Positions 1-7,027 of a DNA stretch of 11,042 nucleotides are shown in pieces (the stretch's first letter is position 1; the number at the start of each line of letters is the position of its first letter). Source of the DNA: Burkholderiales bacterium (lineage in GTDB: Bacteria; Pseudomonadota; Gammaproteobacteria; Burkholderiales; Chitinimonadaceae); contig JAFAKZ010000428.1 in NCBI GenBank assembly GCA_019234745.1, forward strand, positions 1 to 11,042. The letters run 5' to 3'. The notes under the pieces were generated by a model. That model saw nothing but the letters and a program-made list of their open reading frames with translations. It ran no database searches and was not told where the DNA came from. The translations under genes and the position numbers were made by a program.

Positions 1-297
1 CAGGCGGTGCGGGCGCACGGCCGGGTTGATCAACACGGCGCTGCAGCCGTAGCGGCTCGATGCCCAAGTGGAATAGAAACCGCCCAACGAGCTGCCCACT
101 AGCGTCACGTTTTCCGGACCAAGGCGCTCGATATGGCTGGCAATCAGCTCTGCCGCTTGCGCCGGCTGATACGGCAAGGCCGGGCAGACAATACGGTCGC
201 ACAGGCCGCGCTCAGCCAGCCAGGCAACGGTCTGGCGTGCCTTCACCGAGGCCGGGCTACTATTGAAGCCGTGCAGGTAGAGAATGCAGGGGTGCAT
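1..297 (-). CDS. yqiA: YqiA-like esterase, alpha/beta hydrolase (3' part cut by window edge)
   Basis: This is the N-terminal 99 residues of an alpha/beta-hydrolase of the UPF0227/YqiA family; the frame is open to the window edge. The strand near the N-terminus reads ILYLHGFNSSP (residues 5-15), a family signature. The nucleophile elbow is GSSLGG (residues 68-73), with Ser70 as the expected catalytic serine. LINPAVRP follows at 89-96, also typical. E. coli YqiA is about 193 residues, so about half is visible; the catalytic acid and histidine lie outside the window. The family has esterase activity on short acyl substrates, but its physiological substrate is unknown. The ATG at 297 is the only standard in-frame start after the amber stop of the upstream STAS gene and places the signature at the usual distance. 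I see no Shine-Dalgarno sequence, so translation may be coupled to the STAS gene 30 bases upstream. Confidence 0.85.
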   Translation of the reverse strand, partial: MHPCILYLHGFNSSPASVKARQTVAWLAERGLCDRIVCPALPYQPAQAAELIASHIERLGPENVTLVGSSLGGFYSTWASSRYGCSAVLINPAVRPHRL

Positions 298-327
298 CAG
301 GAAGGAAACCGGGTCTTGCAGAAACCA

Positions 328-627
328 CTAGACGAGCTGGAACAGGCGACCGAAGTTGGCCACATCGAGCACGGCGCGCACCGTGCCGCGCGTGTGCGCC
401 AGGCGAATGGGACGGGCGCCGAAGCGTTCGCGCAATAGCAGCAGCATGCCGAGCGCTGCGCTATCCATATAGTCGACTTGGTCGAAATGGATTTCGAGCT
501 CCGTCACGCCTGCCGTGCTCAACGCCTGCTGGCTCGCTTCCTTGAACGGGCGGTGCGCCTCGAAGGTAAAATCCCCCACCAACACAATACGAGCCAGGCC
601 ATCTTGTACAGAAAAAGTGGCTTCCAT
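328..627 (-). CDS. Single-domain STAS protein (anti-sigma factor antagonist type)
   Basis: This 99-residue protein is a stand-alone STAS domain like SpoIIAA and the small proteobacterial antagonists. The N-terminal strands contain VLVGDFTF (15-22). The signature loop is YMDSAALGMLLLLRE (53-67), followed by the second half with TVRAVLDVANFGRLFQLV at the C-terminus. Such proteins bind a kinase-like anti-sigma factor or a PP2C-linked response regulator and are switched by serine phosphorylation in this loop. Here the loop reads D55-S56-A57-A58-L59-G60. If it aligns with DSSGLG of SpoIIAA, the classical phospho-acceptor position is Ala57, and Ser56 is the only serine left. No kinase, phosphatase or sigma factor gene is visible nearby. 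The start has a good ribosome site: GGGGAG ends five bases before the ATG. The gene is divergent from the AmpG-like gene (54-base gap) and probably cotranscribed with the esterase gene. Confidence 0.88.
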   Translation of the reverse strand: MEATFSVQDGLARIVLVGDFTFEAHRPFKEASQQALSTAGVTELEIHFDQVDYMDSAALGMLLLLRERFGARPIRLAHTRGTVRAVLDVANFGRLFQLV

Positions 628-681
628 GGTAACTCCCCAGGTAATCTCACTGCAGTCTAGCAGGCAACTCTCCGCCGTCCA

Positions 682-1953
682 ATGCCAAATACCGAACGCC
701 TAGATACCGCCCTGTTCAACCGCCGCACGCTGATGTGCGTGTTTACTGGCTTCAGTTCAGGCTTGCCGCTTTATCTGTTGATCAACCTTTTCCCCGCGTG
801 GCTGAAGACCGAGCACGTGGATATCAAGCAGATCGGCCTCCTGGGGCTGACGCAACTCCCGTACACGTGGAAATTTCTCTGGGCGCCCTTTCTAGACCGC
901 TACGGCATTGGCGGCAAGCGCTTGGGACGGCGACGCGGCTGGATGGCACTTACCCAATTGCTATTGCTCGCCAGCATCGCAATATTGGGCTGCTTTAGTC
1001 CAGCAACCGACCTCCCGACCATTGCGGCCCTCGCCACCATCGTCGCCCTGTTTTCCGCCACCCAGGATGTCGCGCTTGATGCCTACCGCCGGGAATTGCT
1101 ACCGGATGCGGAGTTGGGGCTGGGCAATGCCGTACACGTGAACGCCTACCGCATTGCCAGCCTAGTGCCAGGCTCGCTGGCGCTAATTCTGGCAGACCAC
1201 CTTCCGTGGTCATCCGTTTTCGGCATTACCGCGCTATTCATGCTACCCGGTTTCTTCGCCACCCTTCTCGCGCCAACCGAGGAAAGGCAAGCCGAGGTAC
1301 CCGCAACGCTACAAGCGGCCGTCGTCGAACCATTCAAGGAATTCATCCAACGCCTAGGCCCCTGGGTGGCGGTGGAAACGCTGCTCTTCCTGTTTCTCTA
1401 CAAACTGGGGGACGCAATGGCGACTTCGCTGGCCACACCGTTCTACCTCGACCTGGGTTTCAGCAAGACGGAAATCGGCCTGGTCGCCAAGCACGCCGCC
1501 TTGTGGCCCAGCGTGGCCGGCGGCCTGCTGGGCGGCCTATGGATGGTACGGTTGGGTGTCAATCGCGCGCTCTGGCTATTTGGACTGGTGCAGCTCTTTT
1601 CCATTCTCGGCTTCGCCTGGCTTGCCGGCGTTGGGCATCACACCTTTGCGCTCGCCATGGTCATCGGCGTCGAAGCGATCGGGGTAGGGCTGGGTGCGAC
1701 CGCCCTCGTCGCCTTCATCGCCCGTACGACCAACCCGCGCTACACTGCCACCCAATTCGCGCTGTTCACTACCCTCGCCACCCTGGCCCGAGCGGTGCTG
1801 AGTAGCAGCGCAGGCTACTTGGTCAAGGCAATGGGCTGGCAGCATTATTTTTGGTTTTGCTTCGCGCTTGCCATACCGGGCATGCTGCTCCTCTTTCGTG
1901 TCGCCCCCTGGGGTGCTCAGACAGACGACAACGCCCGGGCTGACGCGAAGTAG
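682..1953 (+). CDS. AmpG-like MFS permease (muropeptide transporter family)
   Basis: This 423-residue integral membrane protein belongs to the AmpG branch of the major facilitator superfamily. The family imports anhydromuropeptides from the periplasm for peptidoglycan recycling and can influence beta-lactamase induction. Seen here: FSSGLPLYLL (24-33), LTQLPYTWKFLWAPFLDRY (56-74), the charged loop LGRRRGWM (81-88), TQDVALDAYRRELLP (127-141), and in the second half YKLGDAMATSLATPFYLDLGFSKTEIG (240-266). About 12 hydrophobic segments are apparent. E. coli AmpG is longer (491 residues) with extra C-terminal helices; this protein lacks those, so the substrate could differ. ATG 682 is the only start after the in-frame stop at 658-660; no clear Shine-Dalgarno precedes it. 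The DUF2142 gene begins 12 bases after the stop, suggesting cotranscription. The permease family is clear; the muropeptide substrate is inferred. Confidence 0.85.
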   Translation: MPNTERLDTALFNRRTLMCVFTGFSSGLPLYLLINLFPAWLKTEHVDIKQIGLLGLTQLPYTWKFLWAPFLDRYGIGGKRLGRRRGWMALTQLLLLASIAILGCFSPATDLPTIAALATIVALFSATQDVALDAYRRELLPDAELGLGNAVHVNAYRIASLVPGSLALILADHLPWSSVFGITALFMLPGFFATLLAPTEERQAEVPATLQAAVVEPFKEFIQRLGPWVAVETLLFLFLYKLGDAMATSLATPFYLDLGFSKTEIGLVAKHAALWPSVAGGLLGGLWMVRLGVNRALWLFGLVQLFSILGFAWLAGVGHHTFALAMVIGVEAIGVGLGATALVAFIARTTNPRYTATQFALFTTLATLARAVLSSSAGYLVKAMGWQHYFWFCFALAIPGMLLLFRVAPWGAQTDDNARADAK

Positions 1954-1965
1954 GCAGTTGATAAC

Positions 1966-3378
1966 ATGAACCTTACCCTGCCAGGCCTGCCCCCCCTTAG
2001 CATCACGGCGCGCATCACCACCCTCCTCGCGCTTATCGTTGGCCTCTTCCTGATACACCTGATCCCGCCCATGCAGTCGCCGGACGAGGGCGCACACCTG
2101 CTGCGCGCCTACCTGTGGTCGCACGGCAAGGTCATCATGGATGCACCACCCGGCAAGGTGTCCGGCGGCGCGACGGATGTCGGGCTGATCCGCTATGCGC
2201 AAGGTAATTCGCAAATCACCTACCACCCCGACATCAAACGCACGCAGGCCGATCAAGACACGGCCAATCACCTGGCCTGGCAGGACAACTATGCATTCGT
2301 GGGCGTGGGTGGCATTGCCAGCTATTTCCCGGCCATCTACACGCCGCAGGCCGCGGGGCTGTTTGTAGGGGAGCACCTGCGGCTGAGCATCGCCACGTCC
2401 TATTGGCTGGCTCGGCTGTTTGCGATGCTGGCCGTCATTGGCCTAGTCCTGCTCGCACACCGCATCCATCCGCTGGGTTGGCCGACGTTGGTGCTGCTTG
2501 CCATGCCCATGAGCGTGTTCCAGGCCGCCATGGCGACCCAGGACGGCATTGCCGACGCGCTGACCCTGCTATGCGCCTGCCTGTTCCTGCGTGGCATGGA
2601 CAAGGCCTCGACTTATCCACGTTGGATGAGTGTTGCGCTGGGCCTGGGACTGTTCGTGCTGGCCAGCGCGAAGCCCAATATGCTGCCGCTACTTATCTTC
2701 CCCCTGGCCATCGGCTGGCGGCGCGGCTCGAAGGCAGACTACCTGGCCTTTGCACTGGCCATGGCCGTCACCCTGGCATGGACGGCGATTGCGATGAAGA
2801 CGACGGTCGACCTCCGCGTTGTCCGTCCCCACAGCACCGGCTACTACCTGACCCATTACCTCACGCATCCGCTCGACTTCGCACATAAGGTCAGCACCAC
2901 GCTGACCGATAGCACCACGCAACGCTTCTATCTCCGGTCTTTCGTCGGCATCCTGGGTTGGTTGGAGATGCCGCTGCCCACGGCCTTCTATTGGTTCACC
3001 TACGGCGTGCTGCTGTCGCTTACCGCCTGCGCCTTGGTCGGCCATGGCGGTGACAGGCCGAAGATGGCGCCTGCCATTGGCGCGTTGGCCGCAAGCGGCG
3101 CAATGCTGTTGATTTTCCTGGGCCTGCTGGTGAGCTGGACGCCGGAACAGGCCGCGCTCATCGACGGCATACAGGGGCGCTATTTCATCGCCCCTACCCT
3201 GCTGCTGGTGCAGGCTCTGGCGCCGCGTAGCGGCGAAGGGCGCTGGGCACGCCTGCCATTTGGGGTCGTCTGCTGCTATGTCGCCGCCGCCGCCTGGGTC
3301 ATGCTGCCCATGCTGGCTGCTCGCTATCAGATCGTGCCGGGCACGACGCCCGTGCTGAACTGGAATGTGGCTCAGTAG
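1966..3378 (+). CDS. DUF2142 family polytopic membrane protein (GT-C-like)
   Basis: This 470-residue membrane protein matches DUF2142. After a first membrane helix (about 14-34) comes SPDEGAHLLRAYLWSHGKV (38-56); the acidic pair D40-E41 sits at the start of a periplasmic loop, as in GT-C glycosyltransferases such as the ArnT/PMT superfamily. Further family features are FPAIYTPQAAGLFVG (121-135), PMSVFQAAMATQDG (181-194), KPNMLPLLIFP (236-246), GILGWLEMPLP (328-338) and GIQGRYFIAP (401-410). About nine or ten further hydrophobic segments follow. Members are often found near polysaccharide or lipid-linked sugar genes, so glycosyl transfer to or from a polyprenyl carrier is a reasonable inference but not proven. 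No other glycosylation gene is visible. The ATG at 1966 lacks a strong ribosome site. The gene is likely translated in tandem with the AmpG-like gene and ends three bases before the convergent exodeoxyribonuclease gene. Confidence 0.8.
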   Translation: MNLTLPGLPPLSITARITTLLALIVGLFLIHLIPPMQSPDEGAHLLRAYLWSHGKVIMDAPPGKVSGGATDVGLIRYAQGNSQITYHPDIKRTQADQDTANHLAWQDNYAFVGVGGIASYFPAIYTPQAAGLFVGEHLRLSIATSYWLARLFAMLAVIGLVLLAHRIHPLGWPTLVLLAMPMSVFQAAMATQDGIADALTLLCACLFLRGMDKASTYPRWMSVALGLGLFVLASAKPNMLPLLIFPLAIGWRRGSKADYLAFALAMAVTLAWTAIAMKTTVDLRVVRPHSTGYYLTHYLTHPLDFAHKVSTTLTDSTTQRFYLRSFVGILGWLEMPLPTAFYWFTYGVLLSLTACALVGHGGDRPKMAPAIGALAASGAMLLIFLGLLVSWTPEQAALIDGIQGRYFIAPTLLLVQALAPRSGEGRWARLPFGVVCCYVAAAAWVMLPMLAARYQIVPGTTPVLNWNVAQ

Positions 3379-3381
3379 CGA

Positions 3382-4152
3382 TCAGCCCTTGAAGTCGTAG
3401 TCGACGATCAAGGGTGCGTGGTCGGAGAACTTCACGTCCTTGTAGACGCTGGCCTGCTTGGCAGTCTTGGCGATGCCACCCGTCGCGATATGGTAGTCGA
3501 TACGCCAACCCACGTCCTTGGCATAGGCCTGGCCCCGGTTGGACCACCAGGTGTAGCCGGGTGCTTCGGGGTAGAGCGTACGCCAGACGTCGACCCAGCC
3601 CAGACCGAACACGTTGGTGAGCCAGGCGCGCTCTTCCGGCAGAAAACCAGAATTCTTCAGATTGCCTTTCCAGTTCTTCAGGTCGATTTCCTTGTGCGCG
3701 ATATTCCAATCACCGCACAGGACGATCTCGCGCCCTTCGGCCAAGAGGGCCTTCATATGGGGCATGAAGCGCTCCATGAAGGCGAATTTGATCTGTTGGC
3801 GCTCCTCGCTGCTGGAGCCCGACGGCAGGTAGAGCGAGATGACGGAGAGCTTGCCGAAGTCGGCGCGCAGGTAGCGGCCTTCCATGTCGATATCGGCGAT
3901 GCCTAACCCTTCGACGACATTGTCGGGCTTCTTGCGGCTGTAGATACCCACGCCGCTGTAACCCTTCTTCTCGGCCGGATGGAAGAAGCCGTGGTAGCCG
4001 TCCGGCGCGCGCATGGCTTCCGTCAAGTCGTCGTGTTGGGCTTTGAGTTCCTGCACGCACAGCACGTCGGCCCCCGAGCCGGCAAGCCAATCGAAGAAGC
4101 CCTTGTTGTGGGCGGAACGAATGCCGTTAAGGTTAGCCGAGACGATGCGCAT
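3382..4152 (-). CDS. xth: Exodeoxyribonuclease III (AP endonuclease, xth family)
   Basis: This is a complete 256-residue enzyme of the exonuclease III / endonuclease-exonuclease-phosphatase family. It cleaves DNA at abasic sites and degrades double-stranded DNA from 3' ends in base excision repair. Catalytic motifs are intact: metal-site Asn7 in SANLNG, Glu35 in QELK, Tyr108 in YLPSG, Asp148 and Asn150 in GDWNIAHKEIDL, Trp216 to Asp219 in WRIDY, and Asp244-His245 in SDHAPLIVDYD. E. coli XthA is 268 residues; the alignment is essentially full length. ATG 4152 gives the canonical start MRIVSANLNGIRS. No good Shine-Dalgarno is visible on this strand. It is divergent from pyrE across 74 bases, a pairing I believe is common in proteobacteria, and convergent with the DUF2142 gene with three bases between the stops, leaving no room for a separate terminator. 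Confidence 0.95.
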   Translation of the reverse strand: MRIVSANLNGIRSAHNKGFFDWLAGSGADVLCVQELKAQHDDLTEAMRAPDGYHGFFHPAEKKGYSGVGIYSRKKPDNVVEGLGIADIDMEGRYLRADFGKLSVISLYLPSGSSSEERQQIKFAFMERFMPHMKALLAEGREIVLCGDWNIAHKEIDLKNWKGNLKNSGFLPEERAWLTNVFGLGWVDVWRTLYPEAPGYTWWSNRGQAYAKDVGWRIDYHIATGGIAKTAKQASVYKDVKFSDHAPLIVDYDFKG

Positions 4153-4226
4153 GGGAAAATGCCGAGGGGAGAAAGCGGCAATGATATGCTATAAGGCTGT
4201 TAATCCTGTATTACATTCGCACAATC

Positions 4227-4868
4227 ATGTCCGACTTCCGCTCCGATTTTATCCGCTTCGCCATTGCCGAGAACGTGCTGTGCTTCGGCGAGTTCACGAC
4301 CAAGGCCAAGCGCCTGTCGCCCTATTTCTTCAACAGCGGCCTGTTTAACCACGGCGAATCGCTAGGCCGCCTGGGCCAGTTCTACGCCGATGCGGCCATC
4401 GCCTCGGGCGTCGCCTTCGACATGGTGTTCGGCCCTGCCTACAAGGGCATCCCGCTGGCCGCCGCGACAGCCATCGGACTTGCCGCAAAAGGTCGCAATG
4501 TGCCGTATTGCTTCAACCGCAAAGAAGCCAAGGACCACGGCGAGGGCGGCAACCTGGTGGGTGCGCCGCTCAAGGGCCGTGTGCTGATCGTGGACGACGT
4601 GATCACGGACGGCGCCTCGAAGCGCGAGTCGGTGGAATGGATACGCGCAGCCGGCGCCGAACCAGCTGGCGTACTGATCGCCTTTGACCGCCAGGAGCGC
4701 GGCCAGGGAGAACGTTCGGCCATCAGCGAGTTCGAGTCTGAATACGGCATCCCCGTCATTTCGATCGCCAAGCTGGAGAATCTGGTTGGTTTCCTGCAAA
4801 CGCAGCCCGCGCTGGAACAGAATTTGCAGGCGGTAGAAAGTTATCGCGCCCAATATGGGGCAAGCTGA
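4227..4868 (+). CDS. pyrE: Orotate phosphoribosyltransferase
   Basis: PyrE transfers the phosphoribosyl group of PRPP to orotate, giving orotidine 5'-monophosphate in de novo pyrimidine synthesis; it is a cytoplasmic dimer. The 213-residue length equals the usual proteobacterial form. Seen: FGEFTTKAKRLSPYFFNSGL (20-39), including the lysine of the N-terminal substrate region; GPAYKGIPLA (69-78); the flexible catalytic loop NRKEAKDHGEGG (97-108); and the PRPP-binding motif VLIVDDVITDGAS (119-131) with its paired aspartates. The ATG at 4227 gives the family start MSDFRSDFIRFA. The leader has no evident Shine-Dalgarno or attenuator. The gene is followed 12 bases later by the DUF4124 gene, so the two are probably cotranscribed, which need not imply shared function. 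Confidence 0.96.
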   Translation: MSDFRSDFIRFAIAENVLCFGEFTTKAKRLSPYFFNSGLFNHGESLGRLGQFYADAAIASGVAFDMVFGPAYKGIPLAAATAIGLAAKGRNVPYCFNRKEAKDHGEGGNLVGAPLKGRVLIVDDVITDGASKRESVEWIRAAGAEPAGVLIAFDRQERGQGERSAISEFESEYGIPVISIAKLENLVGFLQTQPALEQNLQAVESYRAQYGAS

Positions 4869-4880
4869 TTTCCGGAGAGC

Positions 4881-5498
4881 ATGATGTCCCGCTTACATAT
4901 CGCGCTGATCACCCTGATCGCTTTGCCGACTGTCGCAGACATTTATAAATGGGTCGATGAGAACGGCAAGGTCCAGTACAGCGACAAGCCGCCGCAGACG
5001 CAGCAGGCAAAGAAAGGCGTCACGGAGCTCGACAAGCAGGGCATGACGGTCAAGCAGATCGAAGGGGCGCTCACGCCGGAACAGCGTGCTGCCAAGGAGG
5101 CAGAGGCTGCCAAGGCGCGCGAAGCACAGAATAAGGCGCAGGATCAGCGCCGCCGTGACCAAGCGCTCTTGAACAGTTACAGCAATACGGCCGAGATCGA
5201 CGAAGTGCGTGACCGTAACGTGGAAGCGTTGCAGGCCACCGTCGCCTCCGACCAGTCGCGCCGTGAAGCCATGCAAAAGCGCCTGGACGAGTACAACAAG
5301 CAGGCCAGTCAATACGCTACCGCGAAGAAACCCGTGCCGGCCGACCTGACAAGTTCCATCGCCAGCCGCCAAGCGGAATTGGCCAAGATCAATGAACGTA
5401 TTGCGGCCAAGCAGCAGGAAATCGAGCAGACCAAGCAACACGCGGAGGAAGACAAGAAACGTCTGATCGAACTGCGCGGTCCGGGCGCCAAGCGTTGA
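4881..5498 (+). CDS. DUF4124 domain protein with long coiled coil, probably periplasmic
   Basis: This 205-residue protein starts with a signal peptide (hydrophobic stretch about 6-16, likely cleavage after TVA at residue 19). The DUF4124 motif follows directly: DIYKWVDENGKVQYSDKPP (20-38). The rest is a highly charged, Lys/Glu/Gln/Ala-rich helix (about 60-200), probably coiled coil, ending in GPGAKR. DUF4124 proteins are widespread in beta- and gammaproteobacteria as exported proteins of unknown function. The small domain may bind something in the periplasm while the helix oligomerises or extends, but nothing here shows a partner. Two adjacent ATG codons (4881 and 4884) follow GGAG at 4874-4877. 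The second has the better spacing (six bases against three), so translation may begin at 4884. The gene sits 12 bases after pyrE and converges on maf with 15 bases between stops. Confidence 0.8.
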   Translation: MMSRLHIALITLIALPTVADIYKWVDENGKVQYSDKPPQTQQAKKGVTELDKQGMTVKQIEGALTPEQRAAKEAEAAKAREAQNKAQDQRRRDQALLNSYSNTAEIDEVRDRNVEALQATVASDQSRREAMQKRLDEYNKQASQYATAKKPVPADLTSSIASRQAELAKINERIAAKQQEIEQTKQHAEEDKKRLIELRGPGAKR

Positions 5499-5510
5499 GC
5501 CTGGAAACAG

Positions 5511-5526
5511 CGCCTACCAGTAGGCG
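5511..5526. terminator. Short hairpin between convergent DUF4124 and maf genes
   Basis: CGCCTA and TAGGCG form a perfect six-base-pair stem around a CCAG loop. It overlaps the last codons and stop of maf. There is no T-run on either side, so it is not a canonical intrinsic terminator; it could still slow polymerase or protect 3' ends. It is the only candidate between these convergent genes. Confidence 0.25.
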
Positions 5527-6104
5527 TAGCCGAACTGCTGTAGTAGCGTCACGGTTTCTGCCAGCGGCAAACCCACTACGCCGCTGAAGCTCCCGCTCAA
5601 TGATTCGATCAGCACGGCGCCCACACCCTGGGCGCCGTAGCTGCCGGCCTTGTCGAGCGGCTCACCGGTCGCCACGTAGGCGGCGATCTCCGCCTCACTC
5701 AAGCTGCGGAAGCGCACTTCGCTGGCCGAAATGACGGACAGCACACGCTCGCCATCGCTCACTGCCACCCCCGTCAGCACCTCATGCACGCGGCCCGACA
5801 GTCGCCGCAGCATGGCCGTCGCGTCGGCCGCATCGATGGGCTTGCCCAGGATATGGTCGTCCAGCGCCACCGTTGTATCGGCCGCCAGCACCAGGCGCGA
5901 CGCCAGGCCCTGCGCACGCATGGCCGCCACGCCGGCCGCCGCCTTGGCGCGGGCCAGGCGCTCTACATAGGCATGCGCACCTTCCCGGGGCCAGGGCGTT
6001 TCGTCCACCTCGCCCGTAATACGCTCGAAGGGAATGCCGATTTGCGCGAGCAATTCACGTCGGCGTGGACTGCCGGAGGCGAGATAGATGGCGGGTCGGG
6101 TCAT
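5514..6104 (-). CDS. maf: Maf-like nucleotide pyrophosphatase, YhdE (dTTP/UTP) type
   Basis: This 196-residue Maf/HAM1-fold enzyme hydrolyses nucleoside triphosphates to monophosphates and pyrophosphate. It is thought to clear modified or excess pyrimidine nucleotides and, when overproduced, affects septum formation. Seen: LASGSPRRRELL (8-19), the conserved SxRR phosphate-binding motif; the GEVDET segment (31-36); AADTTVALDDHILGKP (74-89) with catalytic Asp76; and DKAGSYGAQGVGAVLIESL (151-169) followed by GSFSGVVGLPL (171-181). The DKAGxYGxQG and SGVVGLPL forms match the YhdE (dTTP/UTP) subgroup rather than the YceF (m7GTP) subgroup. ATG 6104 gives the standard start. It lies 21 bases after rlmH in the same direction, the usual rsfS-rlmH-maf order. 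In many betaproteobacteria ribonuclease G (rng) follows; here a convergent gene is next. Confidence 0.93.
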   Translation of the reverse strand: MTRPAIYLASGSPRRRELLAQIGIPFERITGEVDETPWPREGAHAYVERLARAKAAAGVAAMRAQGLASRLVLAADTTVALDDHILGKPIDAADATAMLRRLSGRVHEVLTGVAVSDGERVLSVISASEVRFRSLSEAEIAAYVATGEPLDKAGSYGAQGVGAVLIESLSGSFSGVVGLPLAETVTLLQQFGYAYW

Positions 6105-6125
6105 GGCGGGCCGGTGGGAGAGCGC

Positions 6126-6593
6126 TTACTCTCGATGGTAGGGATGACCTTGATTGATGGCGACGGCGCGGTACAGCTGTTCGGCCAGCAGCACGCGCAC
6201 CATGCCGTGCGGCATGGTCAGCGCCGAGAGCTGGATCAGATCGTCGGCCTGGCGTTTGACGTCCGCATGCAAGCCGTCAGCCCCACCGATCACGAAGGCC
6301 ACGTCGCGGCCATCCTGCTGCCAGCCTTTGAGCTTGTCGGCCAGCTTCATCGTGGTCCAGGCGGCACCCCGTTCGTCCAGGATGATCTTGCGGCAGCCTG
6401 GCGGCAGCGCGGCTAGGATGCGGTCGCGCTCCGTTTCCATGGCGCGTTCGACGCTATTGCCGCTACGCTGGCCGGGCTTGAGCTCGACCAGCTCGATCAG
6501 CGCCTCGCGCGGCATGCGTTTGGTGTACTCCTTGAAGCCGAACTCTACCCAGTCGGGCATCTTGTGGCCAACGGCGATCAGGTAGAGCTTCAC
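6126..6593 (-). CDS. rlmH: 23S rRNA pseudouridine-1915 N3-methyltransferase RlmH
   Basis: RlmH is a SPOUT-class methyltransferase that uses S-adenosylmethionine to methylate pseudouridine 1915 in helix 69 of 23S rRNA, on assembled 70S ribosomes. The 155-residue length is exactly typical. Seen: the N-terminal KLYLIAVGHKMPDWV (2-16), KIILDERG (69-76), the knot glycines FVIGGADGL (100-108), and the C-terminal segment MPHGMVRVLLAEQLYRA (127-143) ending NQGHPYHRE, whose His-Pro-Tyr-His tail contacts substrate in the family. The start codon is GTG at 6593; it fits the family N-terminus, and no closer ATG would. No Shine-Dalgarno is obvious, consistent with coupling to rsfS, whose stop lies 20 bases upstream. 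Confidence 0.96.
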   Translation of the reverse strand: MKLYLIAVGHKMPDWVEFGFKEYTKRMPREALIELVELKPGQRSGNSVERAMETERDRILAALPPGCRKIILDERGAAWTTMKLADKLKGWQQDGRDVAFVIGGADGLHADVKRQADDLIQLSALTMPHGMVRVLLAEQLYRAVAINQGHPYHRE

Positions 6594-6613
6594 GGTTCAG
6601 GCGGTGCGCAGGA

Positions 6614-7024
6614 TCAGATCTTGCCGAAGTCGTCTTCGTGCGCCTGGATGGCGGCCTGCCAGGGACGCGTGGGGTTGAAAGTCGGCTTCTGGCCGCCCCA
6701 CAGCTGCTCGATGTCGTAGTAGTCGCGCACGGCGGGCAGCATTACGTGGACGATCACGGGACCAACGTCGAGCAGTACCCACTCGCCCGTCTGGTCGCCT
6801 TCCATACCCATGATTTCCGCGCCCGCTTCCTTGAGCTTTTCACGCGCATTATTGGCCAGGGCCTTGACCTGGCGGTTGGAGTTGCCCGACGCCACGATCA
6901 TGCAGTCGAACATGGAGGTGAGCTTGGTCGTGTCGAGCGCCAGGATGTCTTCGCCCTTGATGTCTTCCAGGGCGGCAACGGCGATTTCGCGCATCTGCGC
7001 AACAGAGAGGTGTGTGGTCGTCAT
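6614..7024 (-). CDS. rsfS: Ribosome silencing factor RsfS
   Basis: RsfS (YbeB/Iojap family) binds ribosomal protein uL14 on the 50S subunit and blocks joining with 30S, reducing translation under nutrient limitation. The 136-residue product begins MTTTHLSVAQMREIAVAALE. The core includes KGEDILALDTTKLTSMFDCMIVASGNSNRQ (24-52 with its conserved Asp and Ser-Gly-Asn), GMEGDQTGEWVLLDVGPVIVHVML (73-96) and the DYYDIEQLWG signature (101-110). A tail of about 25 residues (111-136) extends past the E. coli length of 105 residues, as in other betaproteobacteria. I chose ATG 7024. An open frame continues upstream to a TTG at 7117, but the added residues do not look like RsfS. The gene leads an rsfS-rlmH-maf unit with a promoter near 7161-7189. 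nadD, its common upstream partner, is absent. Confidence 0.94.
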   Translation of the reverse strand: MTTTHLSVAQMREIAVAALEDIKGEDILALDTTKLTSMFDCMIVASGNSNRQVKALANNAREKLKEAGAEIMGMEGDQTGEWVLLDVGPVIVHVMLPAVRDYYDIEQLWGGQKPTFNPTRPWQAAIQAHEDDFGKI

Positions 7025-7027
7025 GGT

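Noticed and set aside
1206..1805. A 199-codon plus-strand frame inside the AmpG-like gene
   Set aside because: It is rich in Arg, Pro and Gly as expected from a shifted frame of a GC-rich gene, and the AmpG frame is clearly the coding one.
1576..2376. A 266-codon open frame on the minus strand spanning the AmpG-like and DUF2142 genes
   Set aside because: It crosses two well-supported plus-strand genes, and its protein is low in recognisable motifs; it is an antisense shadow of GC-rich coding sequence.
4153..4226. Promoter or operator pair in the divergent exodeoxyribonuclease III / pyrE gap
   Set aside because: TATAAG-like and TATGCT-like hexamers exist near 4187-4195 and an imperfect inverted repeat near 4199-4216, but I found no -35/-10 pair with good spacing for either gene.
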